Shown here piece after piece: positions 36,181-44,268 of a DNA stretch of 64,000 bases. The position numbers and the translations under genes are program-made. Within the stretch, counting starts at the first letter, position 1. Each line of letters starts with the position of its first letter. Origin of the DNA: Chiayiivirga flava (lineage in GTDB: Bacteria; Pseudomonadota; Gammaproteobacteria; Xanthomonadales; Xanthomonadaceae); contig NZ_JACHHP010000001.1 in assembly GCF_014202825.1 (NCBI RefSeq), positions 744,001 to 808,000 on the forward strand, given 5' to 3'. Under the pieces are notes generated by a model. It did not search any database. It was given only the letters and a program-made list of their open reading frames with translations, and was not told the DNA's origin.

Positions 36181-38208
36181 ATGTTCGATGGACTGCGTTT
36201 CCGCCACTGGCAGACCGAGCGCCGCGCCGACGGCGTGCTCGTCCTCACGCTGGACCGCGCCGACAACAGCGTCAACGCGCTCGCGCAGGCCGTGCTCGAC
36301 GAACTGGACCTGATCCTGGAGCGCGTGGCGATCGAGAAGCCGGCCGGCGTCGTGATCCGGTCGGGCAAGGCGGCCGGCTTCGTGCCGGGCGCGGACCTCA
36401 ACGAATTCCAGGACTTCGACCGCCGCGGCACGGTGAAGGAGGCGATCGAACGCGGCCAGAACGTGTTCCAGCGCCTCGCCGACCTGCCGTGCCCCACCGT
36501 GGCCGCGATCCACGGTCACTGCATGGGTGGCGGCACCGAACTGGCGCTCGCGTGCCGCTATCGCGTGGCGTCGAACGACGATTCCACCCGCATCGGCCTG
36601 CCGGAAGTGAAACTCGGCATCTTCCCGGGCTGGGGCGGCAGCGTCCGCCTGCCGGCGCTGGTCGGCGCACCGGCCGCGATGGACATGATGCTGACCGGGC
36701 GCGCGCTGTCGGCCGCGAACGCGCGCGCGATCGGCCTCGTCGACAAGGTGGTCGAGCCGGCGATGCTGCTCGACGCGGCCATCGAGCTGCTCAAGCGCGG
36801 CGTCGCCCGTCCATTCAAACAACGCGCCACGGCCTGGGCCACCAATCTGTGGCCGACGCGGCAGATCCTCGCGCCGATGCTGGTCAAGCAGGTCGCGCGC
36901 AAGGCGCCGAAGGCGCACTACCCGGCGCCGTACGCGTTGATCGAAGCGTGGCGTCGCGGTGGCGCGACAATCCGCGATCGTCTGCGCGGCGAGCAGCGCG
37001 GCGTGGTGAAACTCGCCGGCACGCCGACGGCGCGCAATCTGATCCGCGTGTTCTTCCTGATGGAACGGCTCAAGGGCCTGGGCGGCAAGGAGCACGGCAT
37101 CGCGCACGTGCACGTGGTGGGCGCCGGCGTGATGGGCGGCGACATCGCGGCCTGGTGCGCGCTGCGCGGGTTCGATGTCACCCTGCAGGACCGCGAGATG
37201 CAGTACGTGCAGCCGGCAATGGATCGCGCCGCGCAGCTGTTCGGGAAAAAGATCCGGCGCGAGGACAAGCGCGCGGCGGCACTGGCACGGCTCGTGGCCG
37301 ACGTCGGCGGCACGGGCGTGGCGAAGGCCGATCTCGTGATCGAGGCCATCTTCGAAAACCTCGAAGCCAAGCAGGACCTGTACGAAAAACTCGAAGCGCA
37401 ACTGAAACCCGGCGCGGTGCTGGTCACCAACACCAGCTCGCTGCCTCTGACCGACCTGCGCACGCGGCTGCAGGATGCGGCGCGTTTTGCCGGCCTGCAC
37501 TACTTCAACCCGGTGGCGCAAATGCCGCTGGTGGAAATCGTCCGGCACGACACGATGGCGCCGGAGACCGAGCGCCGCCTCGCCGCGTTCTGCCGCGCCA
37601 TCGACAAGCTGCCGGTGCCGGTCGCGGGCACCCCGGGCTTCCTCGTCAACCGCATCCTCGCCCCGTACATGCAGGAGGCGATCCTGTGCTTCAACGAAGG
37701 GATCCCGGGTGCCGTCATCGACAAGGCCGCGCTGAAGTTCGGCATGCCGATGGGGCCGATCGAACTGGTCGACACCGTCGGGCTGGACGTGGCCGCGAGC
37801 GTGGGCAGGATCATGGCGGAATTCCACGGCACCGCGGTGCCGGCGGCCTTCGTCGTGGAGCCCGGCAAACGCGGAAAGAAGGACGGCCAGGGGCTGTATG
37901 CGTGGGAAAACGGCCGCGCCGTGAAACCCGAGGTGCCGAAGGACTACCGCGCGCCGGACGATCTGACCGATCGTCTCATCTTCCCGCTGCTCAACGAGGC
38001 CGTCGCATGCCTGCACGACGGCGTGGTGGCCGACGCCGACCTGCTCGACGCCGGCGTGATCTTCGGCACCGGCTTCGCGCCGTTCCGCGGCGGTCCGATC
38101 ACGTACATCCGCAGCGAAGGCGTCGCGAAGATGAAGCAGCGTCTTGAGCAGCTTGCGGCGCGGTACGGCGAGCGATTCGCGCCGCGTCCGGGGTGGGACG
38201 CACTCTGA
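36181..38208 (+). CDS. FadB/FadJ-type bifunctional enoyl-CoA hydratase / 3-hydroxyacyl-CoA dehydrogenase
   Basis: 675 residues. The enoyl-CoA hydratase domain (about 1-200) has FVPGADLNEFQ, HCMGGGTELALACRYRVA (Glu 120) and GLPEVKLGIFPGWGGSVRLP (Glu 142), so both catalytic Glu are kept. The NAD-binding part starts at VHVVGAGVMGGDIAAW (about 310-325), and the active-site His is in FAGLHYFNPVAQMPLVEIV. Two C-terminal helical domains follow, with TPGFLVNRILAPYMQEA and GMPMGPIELVDTVGLD. It performs two middle steps of fatty acid beta-oxidation. No thiolase gene is adjacent. GGAG lies just upstream of the ATG. Confidence 0.93.
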   Translation: MFDGLRFRHWQTERRADGVLVLTLDRADNSVNALAQAVLDELDLILERVAIEKPAGVVIRSGKAAGFVPGADLNEFQDFDRRGTVKEAIERGQNVFQRLADLPCPTVAAIHGHCMGGGTELALACRYRVASNDDSTRIGLPEVKLGIFPGWGGSVRLPALVGAPAAMDMMLTGRALSAANARAIGLVDKVVEPAMLLDAAIELLKRGVARPFKQRATAWATNLWPTRQILAPMLVKQVARKAPKAHYPAPYALIEAWRRGGATIRDRLRGEQRGVVKLAGTPTARNLIRVFFLMERLKGLGGKEHGIAHVHVVGAGVMGGDIAAWCALRGFDVTLQDREMQYVQPAMDRAAQLFGKKIRREDKRAAALARLVADVGGTGVAKADLVIEAIFENLEAKQDLYEKLEAQLKPGAVLVTNTSSLPLTDLRTRLQDAARFAGLHYFNPVAQMPLVEIVRHDTMAPETERRLAAFCRAIDKLPVPVAGTPGFLVNRILAPYMQEAILCFNEGIPGAVIDKAALKFGMPMGPIELVDTVGLDVAASVGRIMAEFHGTAVPAAFVVEPGKRGKKDGQGLYAWENGRAVKPEVPKDYRAPDDLTDRLIFPLLNEAVACLHDGVVADADLLDAGVIFGTGFAPFRGGPITYIRSEGVAKMKQRLEQLAARYGERFAPRPGWDAL

Positions 38209-38252
38209 CCGGCGACTCCCGGCGCCGTCGCACGATAGCGCGGTGTCGCTGA

Positions 38253-38298
38253 AGCGCGACGGCGGTGTGGGGGGACGAGTCCGCACCGCCGCCGCGCT
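38253..38298. terminator. Hairpin between convergent FadB-type and hom genes
   Basis: Arms at 38253-38267 and 38284-38298 (AGCGCGACGGCGGTG and CACCGCCGCCGCGCT) pair with one mismatch around a 16-base loop. No T-run follows, so intrinsic termination is not certain. The position suits a bidirectional terminator. Confidence 0.45.
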
Positions 38299-38348
38299 CC
38301 ATCGACGTGGAACGCGTGGTGCTCCCGCAGACGGGAACGCGGTCCCCG

Positions 38349-39494
38349 CTACGCAGAGCGATGTTTCGGCGCCGACGCCGCGATCGACAGCACGTCGTCG
38401 AGCAGCGCCGCCGCGGTGACCTCCGCGCCGGCGCCCGGGCCTTCGATCAGCAGCGGGCGCGTCGCGTAACGCGTACTCCGGATCGCGACGCGGTTGTCAC
38501 AGCCGCGCGACTGCGCCAGCGGATCGTCGCGGTCGAGCGTCTCGAGCCCGGCCCGGGCGCGGCCATGATCGTCGAACCGTATGACAGGACGCAGCACGCG
38601 GCCGTGGCGTCGCGCGCTGTCGAGGCGCCGTTGCAACGGTTCGTCGCATCGTTCCCAATCCGCGTCGGTCGGAGCGGCGGCGCGATCGCGCAGGGCCTCG
38701 GGCACGAGCGATTCGACGGTCACATCGTCCGGCTCGAGCGCGAAGCCGGCCGCACGCACCAGGATCAGAAGCTTGCGCCGCATGTCCTCGCCCGAGAGGT
38801 CGGCACGCGCGTCGGGTTCGGTGAAGCCGCGCGCGTGCGCCTCGCGCAGGCAGGCCGAGAACGGGCGCGTCCCGTCGAAGGTGGCAAACAGCCAGCCGAG
38901 CGAACCCGAGACCACCCCCGCCAGCGACAGGATGCGATCGCCGCCCGCGCGCAGCGCGCGCACGCTGCGCAGCAACGGCAGGCCGGCGCCGACGGTGGCG
39001 CTGTCGCCGTACACCGTGGCGCCGGCGCGTGCGGCGGCGCGCACGGCGCGTTCGTTTGCGGCCACGCCGCCGATGGCAAGCTTGTTCGCGGTGACCACAT
39101 GCAGGCCCTGGCGCAGCCACAGCGCGTGGCAGGCCGCCACGTCGGCACTGGCCGTGGCATCGACGACGACGCGCGGCACGGCGTCCTGTGCACCGAGCAC
39201 GGCGATGCTGCGCTGCAGGTCCGCCGCCTCGCCGTCGCGCAGGCGCTCGATGGCGGCGACCGGGTCGATCGCATCGGCCGATTGCAGGCGCGTGCGCGTG
39301 TTGGCCAGCGCACGCAGGCGCAGGTCCGCGACATCGGCCAGCGCGGACAGGCGCGTGAGCACCGCACGGCCGACGGTGCCGACGCCGAGCAGGACGATGT
39401 CGGCACGCGGTTTGGCGTCCTCGATGTCCGGCGCGGCGCCGACCGCTGCGTCGCCAGCGCGCGCGATCGCTGCGGTCGCCACGACGGCGCTCAT
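38349..39494 (-). CDS. hom: Homoserine dehydrogenase
   Basis: 381 residues. NAD(P)-binding ADIVLLGVGTVGRAVLTRL (about 32-50), then HVVTANKLAIGG and the catalytic region GVVSGSLGWLFATFDGTRPF and GFTEPDARADLSGEDMRRKL, most like the dehydrogenase half of ThrA/MetL. There is no aspartokinase domain and no ACT domain. It makes homoserine from aspartate semialdehyde. As third gene of metX-metB-hom it feeds homoserine to MetX. ATG 39494 overlaps the metB stop (ATGA). Confidence 0.92.
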   Translation of the reverse strand: MSAVVATAAIARAGDAAVGAAPDIEDAKPRADIVLLGVGTVGRAVLTRLSALADVADLRLRALANTRTRLQSADAIDPVAAIERLRDGEAADLQRSIAVLGAQDAVPRVVVDATASADVAACHALWLRQGLHVVTANKLAIGGVAANERAVRAAARAGATVYGDSATVGAGLPLLRSVRALRAGGDRILSLAGVVSGSLGWLFATFDGTRPFSACLREAHARGFTEPDARADLSGEDMRRKLLILVRAAGFALEPDDVTVESLVPEALRDRAAAPTDADWERCDEPLQRRLDSARRHGRVLRPVIRFDDHGRARAGLETLDRDDPLAQSRGCDNRVAIRSTRYATRPLLIEGPGAGAEVTAAALLDDVLSIAASAPKHRSA

Positions 39495-40702
39495 CGCGAT
39501 CCCGACACCGCGCGCGCCGGCGTCGCGGCGGCGGCACGATCGAGCGCGGCCGCGATGTCCTCGACCAGGTCGTCGAGCGATTCGATGCCGACAGACAAGC
39601 GCAGCAGGCCATCGCCGATGCCGGCCACGGCACGCGCCTCGGCGCTCATCGCCGCATGCGTCATCGAGGCCGGATGCGCGACGAGGCTCTCCACACCACC
39701 GAGCGATTCGGCCAGCGTGAAATGCTGCAGGCCATCGAGGAAGGCGCGCACCGCCGGCACGCCGCCGGCGAGATCGAAACCGATCATCGCGCCAAACCCG
39801 CGTTGCTGCCGCGCAGCGAGTGCGTGGCCCGGATGCGAAACGAGTCCCGGAAAATGCACCGCCCGCACCGCGGCGTGATCGTCGAGCAGCGTCGCGAGCG
39901 CCGTGGCGTTTTGCTGGTGCACGCGCAGACGCGCGTCGAGGGTGCGCAGGCCGCGCAGCGTGAGGAAACTGTCGAACGGCGAGCCGGTGAGGCCAAGGGC
40001 GTTCGCCCACCACGTGAGCGTGTCGTGCAGCGCGCGGTCCTTCGCGATCACTGCGCCACCGACGACATCGCTGTGGCCGTTGATGTACTTGGTGGTCGAG
40101 TGCACGACGATGTCGGCGCCGAGCGCGAGCGGCGTCTGCAGCGCGGGCGAGAGGAAGGTGTTGTCGGCCACCACCAGCGAGCCGACCCTGTGCGCGGCCT
40201 CGGCCACGAAGCGGAGGTCGGTGATGCGCAGCAGCGGATTGGACGGCGTTTCGATCCAGACGATCTTCGGTTGCAGCGCGAGCGTGGTGGCCAGCGCGCG
40301 CGGGTCGGTGAAGTCGATGGTGTCGAGGACGAAATGGCCTTTCTTGGCCAGCGCGTTGAACAGGCGCCAGCTGCCGCCGTAGCAGTCGTGCGGCACCACG
40401 AGGCGCTCGCCCGGCTCGAGCAGCTGCAACACCAGCGTGATCGCAGCCATGCCGGTGGAGACGATCACGCCGCCGGCGCCGCCTTCGAGTTCGGCGAGCG
40501 CGTCGCCGAGCAGATCGCGCGTCGGGTTGCCGCTGCGGGTGTAGTCGTACTGGCGCTTCTCGCCGTAGCCGGCGAAGCTGAAGTTGGTCGACAGCACGAG
40601 CGGCGGGACGACGGCGCCGAAGGCCGGGTCGCGATCGATGCCGGCGCGCACGGCGGCGGTGCCGGCACGGCGGCTGGCGCTGGCGATGTCGAGCGCGCTC
40701 AT
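39491..40702 (-). CDS. metB: Cystathionine gamma-synthase / O-succinylhomoserine-dependent PLP enzyme
   Basis: 403 residues. Cys/Met-metabolism PLP fold: YDYTRSGNPTRDLL, STGMAAITLVLQLL, DCYGG, WIETPSNPLLRITD, VADNTFLSPALQTPLALGAD and the PLP Lys 205 in HSTTKYINGHSDVVGG. The C-terminal part has GGVESLVAHPASMTHAAM and GLLRLSVGIESLDDLVED. It joins O-succinylhomoserine with cysteine (or sulfide, if MetZ-like) on the way to methionine; sequence reading alone cannot separate MetB from MetZ. ATG overlaps the metX stop. Confidence 0.9.
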   Translation of the reverse strand: MSALDIASASRRAGTAAVRAGIDRDPAFGAVVPPLVLSTNFSFAGYGEKRQYDYTRSGNPTRDLLGDALAELEGGAGGVIVSTGMAAITLVLQLLEPGERLVVPHDCYGGSWRLFNALAKKGHFVLDTIDFTDPRALATTLALQPKIVWIETPSNPLLRITDLRFVAEAAHRVGSLVVADNTFLSPALQTPLALGADIVVHSTTKYINGHSDVVGGAVIAKDRALHDTLTWWANALGLTGSPFDSFLTLRGLRTLDARLRVHQQNATALATLLDDHAAVRAVHFPGLVSHPGHALAARQQRGFGAMIGFDLAGGVPAVRAFLDGLQHFTLAESLGGVESLVAHPASMTHAAMSAEARAVAGIGDGLLRLSVGIESLDDLVEDIAAALDRAAAATPARAVSGSR

Positions 40703-41751
40703 GCGGCGTCTCCGCGCAGTGCGGCGCGCAGCACGCGGTCGATCTGCACGGGTTCCTTCAGGAACGCGTCGTGGCCGTAGAGCGAATCGATGCGGTGCAC
40801 GCGACACGCGGCCGCGATGCCGAGCGCGAGGGCATCGATGTCGCTGCACGGCACGATCTGGTCCTGCGTGACGGCGACGAGATCGGTCGGCACGGTGATC
40901 GACGCAGGGTCCACCTGCTGCAGATCGATCGACTCCGACAACCGCGTATAGGCCACCGGCGAGAATCGCGCGACGAAGCGCGGGCCGATCGCATCGAAAT
41001 AGTCCTCCACGCCGAAGCGCGCGCTGTCGGCATCGACGGCCGGCAACGCGGCGAAGCGTGCATCGAACTCCTCCGCGCTGCGGTAGCCGACCACCGCAAG
41101 CGCCCGCGCCAGCGCCAGTGCTTCGCGCGCCGTGCCCTCGCTGCGGCCGAGCGCCACGATGCGGCGCTGGATGACACGCAGCGCAGTGGTCTGCGGGTGC
41201 GAGCGGTGCGCGCCGCTGATCGCGATCAGCCGACCCAGCCGCGCAGGATGACGCGCTGCGAACTGCAACCCCACCATCGCGCCGTACGAGGCGCCGATGT
41301 AGGCATGGGCGCGCGCGATTGCCAGCGTATCGAGCACGGCCGCGATGGCATCGGCCTGGTCGGCCGGGTCGATGCAACAATCGAGCGCACCGTCGGCGCC
41401 GAGCCAGTCGATCGCGAGCACGCGATAACGCGCGGTGTCGAGCGCACGCGTTTCGCCGCATTGCCCGGCCCACCAGCCCGGCTCGGCGAAACGCGCACTC
41501 GCCGCCGCGTGGCGATGCGCGGAGATGCCGCCCTGCACGATGAGCAGCGGCGCATCGACCGCGCCCTGCAGCTCCCAGGCAATGCGCACGCGGCGGGAAC
41601 CGGCGTGGCGCAGCGCCAGCACGATCTCGTGCGTGCCGCGCAGGGCGACTGTGGCGGGAGGCGGTTCGCCGCGACCGCCGGCGAAGTCGATGTCGGCCTG
41701 CGATGACGCATCGAAGGCAAGCGGCGCGGCGTGGGCGGCAGTGAAGGTCAT
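40699..41751 (-). CDS. metX: MetX-type homoserine O-acyltransferase (probably succinyl)
   Basis: 350 residues, alpha/beta-hydrolase fold. LLIVQGGISAHRHA forms the early oxyanion loop, nucleophile Ser 155 sits in YIGASYGAMVGLQFA, the acid Asp in VAVTQDQIVPCSDID, and the His in LYGHDAFLKE. It is somewhat shorter than classic MetX. Enzymes of this type in Xanthomonas-like bacteria have been reported to use succinyl-CoA; that is family knowledge, not read here. It starts the metX-metB-hom operon. GGAG 8 bases before the ATG is the ribosome-binding site and is predicted to be masked by the riboswitch. Confidence 0.92.
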   Translation of the reverse strand: MTFTAAHAAPLAFDASSQADIDFAGGRGEPPPATVALRGTHEIVLALRHAGSRRVRIAWELQGAVDAPLLIVQGGISAHRHAAASARFAEPGWWAGQCGETRALDTARYRVLAIDWLGADGALDCCIDPADQADAIAAVLDTLAIARAHAYIGASYGAMVGLQFAARHPARLGRLIAISGAHRSHPQTTALRVIQRRIVALGRSEGTAREALALARALAVVGYRSAEEFDARFAALPAVDADSARFGVEDYFDAIGPRFVARFSPVAYTRLSESIDLQQVDPASITVPTDLVAVTQDQIVPCSDIDALALGIAAACRVHRIDSLYGHDAFLKEPVQIDRVLRAALRGDAA

Positions 41752-41759
41752 CGGTTGGA

Positions 41760-41856
41760 CTCCGGAACGTGGCGGGATTCCCGACCAAGGTCCTGCGGTT
41801 CCGATGAGCTGATGTCGCGCGATGCACTGAAACGGACGGCAACGGCGCGACCCATC
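41760..41856 (-). promoter_or_regulatory. Expression platform of the SAM riboswitch (translational)
   Basis: Two exclusive structures can be drawn. CTCATCGGAAC (41798-41808) pairs with GTTCCGGAG (41760-41768), which includes the metX ribosome-binding site GGAG. But CTCATC is also complementary to the P1 3' strand GATGGG, and that pairing is extended by TCGCGC with GCGCGA. With SAM, P1 forms and CTCATC is free to hide the site; without SAM, GATGGG captures CTCATC and translation proceeds. This is inference from base pairing. Confidence 0.65.
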
Positions 41857-41968
41857 TTCCGGTGGGATGCGCGAAGCATCCGCCGCAGGATTTGGCACCG
41901 CGCGACGTCGCGAAACGTCGTGGTTGCCCCGGCTTCGTCGGGCCTGTCCCTCTGCCGGTCTTGATGGG
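41851..41968 (-). promoter_or_regulatory. SAM-I (S-box) riboswitch aptamer upstream of metX
   Basis: Read on the metX strand, the 118-base element carries the S-box landmarks in order. P1 5' strand CCCATC (41963-41968); AGAGGGACAGGCCCGACGAA and CCGGGGCAACC in P2; a P3 stem-loop; GGTGCCAAATCCTGC in the P3/P4 junction; the P4 hairpin GGATGC-TTCGC-GCATCC (41865-41881); and P1 3' strand GATGGG (41851-41856) after GGAA. P1 strands are perfectly complementary. S-box RNAs bind S-adenosylmethionine and usually turn off methionine synthesis genes, which is what follows here. Confidence 0.93.
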
Positions 41969-42165
41969 ATTTCGAGGGCGAGTCTACGCGGGATTCGCGG
42001 GATGTCAATCGCTTTATGCGGATGAAACGATTGAATACCAGTCACCTGCGTCGTTTCACTGCCGGCTCACGGCTTGCCGACGCGTCCACACGCACGAAAT
42101 GTGCGGGTATCCCCACCCTGCGTCATCCCGAGAAGGCCGGAATCCAGTTTTTCGTCACGCGTCGA

Positions 42166-42197
42166 TCGTATGTCAGCGCGCTCGTATGTCAGCGCGC
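42166..42197. repeat. Perfect 16-bp tandem duplication
   Basis: Two abutting copies of TCGTATGTCAGCGCGC with no mismatch, in non-coding DNA. Only two copies and no spacers, so not a CRISPR; a recent slippage or duplication event. Confidence 0.85.
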
Positions 42198-42270
42198 TTC
42201 ACTCGACGGGATCGGTCGGGACCACGGCCTTCGGCGACCGTTGTCCGGCGAGTCGACCTAACCCCCGCCT

Positions 42271-42379
42271 ACCGTCGTCCCGGCGAAAGCCGGGACCCAG
42301 TGACGTTGCTTGGTTCTTCTGCGTGGTCGACCAAGAAAGAGCAACGTCGCTGGGTCCCGGCTTTCGCCGGGACGACGGT
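42271..42379. repeat. REPIN-like element: two inverted REP hairpins
   Basis: Two 40-base arms (42271-42310 and 42340-42379) are inverted copies with a single mismatch, separated by 29 bases. Each arm contains its own perfect hairpin: GTCCCGGC-GAAA-GCCGGGAC in the left arm and GTCCCGGC-TTTC-GCCGGGAC in the right. The GAAA tetraloop is seen on one strand in each. This is the doublet architecture of REPINs, non-autonomous elements mobilised by RAYT transposases. No RAYT gene is in the window. Confidence 0.82.
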
Positions 42380-42483
42380 GTTGGAGGTTTCCGGAGATGG
42401 AGTCGCGCCTGGGACTCTTCGTACTGCAGGACGCGGGACTCGCCAGCTGCGTCAGGCGCGCATGCGACAGCGCAACCGCCAAC

Positions 42484-42888
42484 TCACCGCCGCGTCCGCA
42501 CCAGATGCACGGAACGCGGTCGCCGCCACCACAGCAGCGCAGTCAACACCAGCATCACCGGCGCACCGATGTAGCCGAAACGCACGCTCCCCGGCATACG
42601 TGCCGTCGCCACATCGAGCGCCGCGGCCGGATTGGCGAGGACGCCCGGCAACACTTGCGCAAACCGCGCCTGCGCGACATCGATCGCGGTTTCGTCGAGG
42701 CCGGCGCTGCGCACCAGCCATTCGCCGATCAGCACGTGCACGCTCGCAAGGCTCACCTCGCGGTCGGCGGCGGCCAGCACCGCAGGCCCCACGGCGGGAG
42801 CGCGACCAAGGCCGCCCCACACCAGCCACTGGTCCGCGAGCAGCAGCAGGAACAGCACGGCAGCGATCAGATGCAATCGACGTTTCAT
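42484..42888 (-). CDS. Small membrane protein, unknown function
   Basis: 134 residues. Two membrane segments, one N-terminal (LHLIAAVLFLLLLADQWLVW) and one near the end (FGYIGAPVMLVLTALLWWRR), enclose about 75 residues with VSLASVHVLIGEWLVRSAGL and DVAQARFAQVLPGVLANPAA. The topology suggests a periplasmic helical loop. The tail is Arg-rich. No named family is recognised. The stop lies about 105 bp from the REPIN-like element. Confidence 0.65.
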   Translation of the reverse strand: MKRRLHLIAAVLFLLLLADQWLVWGGLGRAPAVGPAVLAAADREVSLASVHVLIGEWLVRSAGLDETAIDVAQARFAQVLPGVLANPAAALDVATARMPGSVRFGYIGAPVMLVLTALLWWRRPRSVHLVRTRR

Positions 42889-43066
42889 CGTGCGCGATCC
42901 TCGTCGTCTTGCGATGCGCCAGCCGCGAGGGCACTCCCGCCCGGGCAGATGTCGTCTCGCTTGGCAGCGGCGGACGCGATGTCGGCAACCGAGATACCGG
43001 CCGGTCTCGTGTCCGCAGACCTGATCCGCCCTGCTCTGCCACCCCCGCCGCGATCCCGCGGCGGCG

Positions 43067-43618
43067 TCAGAACATCCCGGTTTCGAGCCGGGCGGCTTCG
43101 GACATCATGCCCTGATTCCACGGTGGATCGAAGACCAGCTCCACGTCCGCCTCGCGCACCGTCGGGATGCGTTCGAGCTTGTCGCGAACGTCCTGCACGA
43201 GGATGTCCCCCATGCCGCAGCCGGGCGCGGTCAGCGTCATCTTCACGGCGATGGTGCGCTGGCCATCGTCGCCGCGGGCGATCTCGCAGGCGTACACGAG
43301 GCCGAGGTCGACGATGTTGAACGGGATTTCCGGGTCGAAGCAGGTGCGCATCTGCTGCCAGGCCATCACCTCGACGTCGTCGTCGGTGGCGCCTTCGGGC
43401 AGTTCCAGCGGCTCGGGCGGTTCCTTGCCGATGGCATCGGCGTCGTTGCCGGCGATGCGGAACAGATTGCCTTCTACGAACACCGTGAAGCTGCCGCCGA
43501 GGGCCTGCGTGATGTAGCCGACACTGCCCGCGGGCAGGGTCACCTGTTCGCCCTGCGGCACCATGACGACATCGCAGTCGCGTTCGAATTTCACCGGCTC
43601 GCTGCTGCGACTGTACAT
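43067..43618 (-). CDS. sufT: SufT, DUF59 Fe-S cluster assembly protein
   Basis: 183 residues. An N-terminal region unique to SufT (ERDCDVVMVPQGEQVTLPAG, GYITQALGGSFTVFVEGNLF) precedes a DUF59/MIP18-like domain: DPEIPFNIVDLGLVYAC, MTLTAPGCGMGDILVQDVRD and ELVFDPPWNQGMMSEAARLE. The conserved Cys in APGCGMGD is present. SufT helps mature Fe-S proteins. ATG 43618 (MYSRSSEPVKF) gives the usual length. No other suf gene is nearby. Confidence 0.92.
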   Translation of the reverse strand: MYSRSSEPVKFERDCDVVMVPQGEQVTLPAGSVGYITQALGGSFTVFVEGNLFRIAGNDADAIGKEPPEPLELPEGATDDDVEVMAWQQMRTCFDPEIPFNIVDLGLVYACEIARGDDGQRTIAVKMTLTAPGCGMGDILVQDVRDKLERIPTVREADVELVFDPPWNQGMMSEAARLETGMF

Positions 43619-43749
43619 CGGGATCGGATGGGGCTCTGGCGGAGGGGAATCAAGCGGCGCACACGTGCGATGCGGCACGGTGCGGTTCGGCGGGCGCGAG
43701 GCGTCGGCCGAGCCGCTATTCTACCGCACCCCGCCACCCTGCCCGCCCT

Positions 43750-44175
43750 GTGTCAGAACGCGTCCTGCCCCCCAATTTCCGAGCCTCGATCGCGATGGTG
43801 CTGCTGGTGGCCGTCGTCGCCGTGGCCGGCGTGGCAGCGGTGTGGTCCGGGCTGAGCCTCGTGTTCCGCAGCAACTGTGCGTGGATGGCGGTGGTGACGG
43901 CGCTCGACGCGGCGTTGCTGCTGCGCCTGGCCGCGGTACCCGCGGGACCGGCGCGGGCAGGCTGGGCGATCGCGATCACGCTGGCGACGGTGGCGGTGGC
44001 CTGGTACCTGGTGTCGGCGGCGCAGATCGGCCTGTTGATGGGCTTCCGACCGGCCGATGCGGTGTGGAAGATCAGCCCCGGGCTGGCGTGGCTGTACGGC
44101 ACGACGAATTTCGGCTGGGTCGATGCGGCGTGGCTGCTCGGCGCGCTGGGCATCGCGTGGCGCTTCGGGCGCTGA
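43750..44175 (+). CDS. Four-helix membrane protein, unknown function
   Basis: 141 residues from GTG 43750. Four hydrophobic helices are evident (SIAMVLLVAVVAVAGVAAVW, CAWMAVVTALDAALLLRLAA, GWAIAITLATVAVAWYLVSA, WVDAAWLLGALGIAWRFGR), with a loop AQIGLLMGFRPADAVWKISP. No motif of a known transporter or enzyme is seen. It is divergent from sufT and 93 bp ahead of the delta-60 repeat gene. Confidence 0.65.
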   Translation: MSERVLPPNFRASIAMVLLVAVVAVAGVAAVWSGLSLVFRSNCAWMAVVTALDAALLLRLAAVPAGPARAGWAIAITLATVAVAWYLVSAAQIGLLMGFRPADAVWKISPGLAWLYGTTNFGWVDAAWLLGALGIAWRFGR

Positions 44176-44268
44176 ATCACGCATCACCGCGGCAGTGGCA
44201 AAACCGGGCTCCGAATTCCGTGACGTGGACGTGCGGCGCGCCCCCGACGCCGCGAGGAGACGTCCCCG

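Larger units (their letters stand above)
41752..42483. other. 732-bp non-coding region upstream of metX
   Basis: It contains the SAM riboswitch and its expression platform (41760-41968), a perfect 16-base tandem duplication (42166-42197), a lone repeat fragment near 42120 (TCATCCCGAGAAGGCCGG) and the REPIN-like palindrome (42271-42379). The metX promoter must lie upstream of about 41970, but no clear -35/-10 pair was picked out. No gene was seen. Confidence 0.6.

Noticed and set aside
42166..42197. Direct repeat as a CRISPR
   Set aside because: Only two abutting copies, no spacers and no cas genes in the window.
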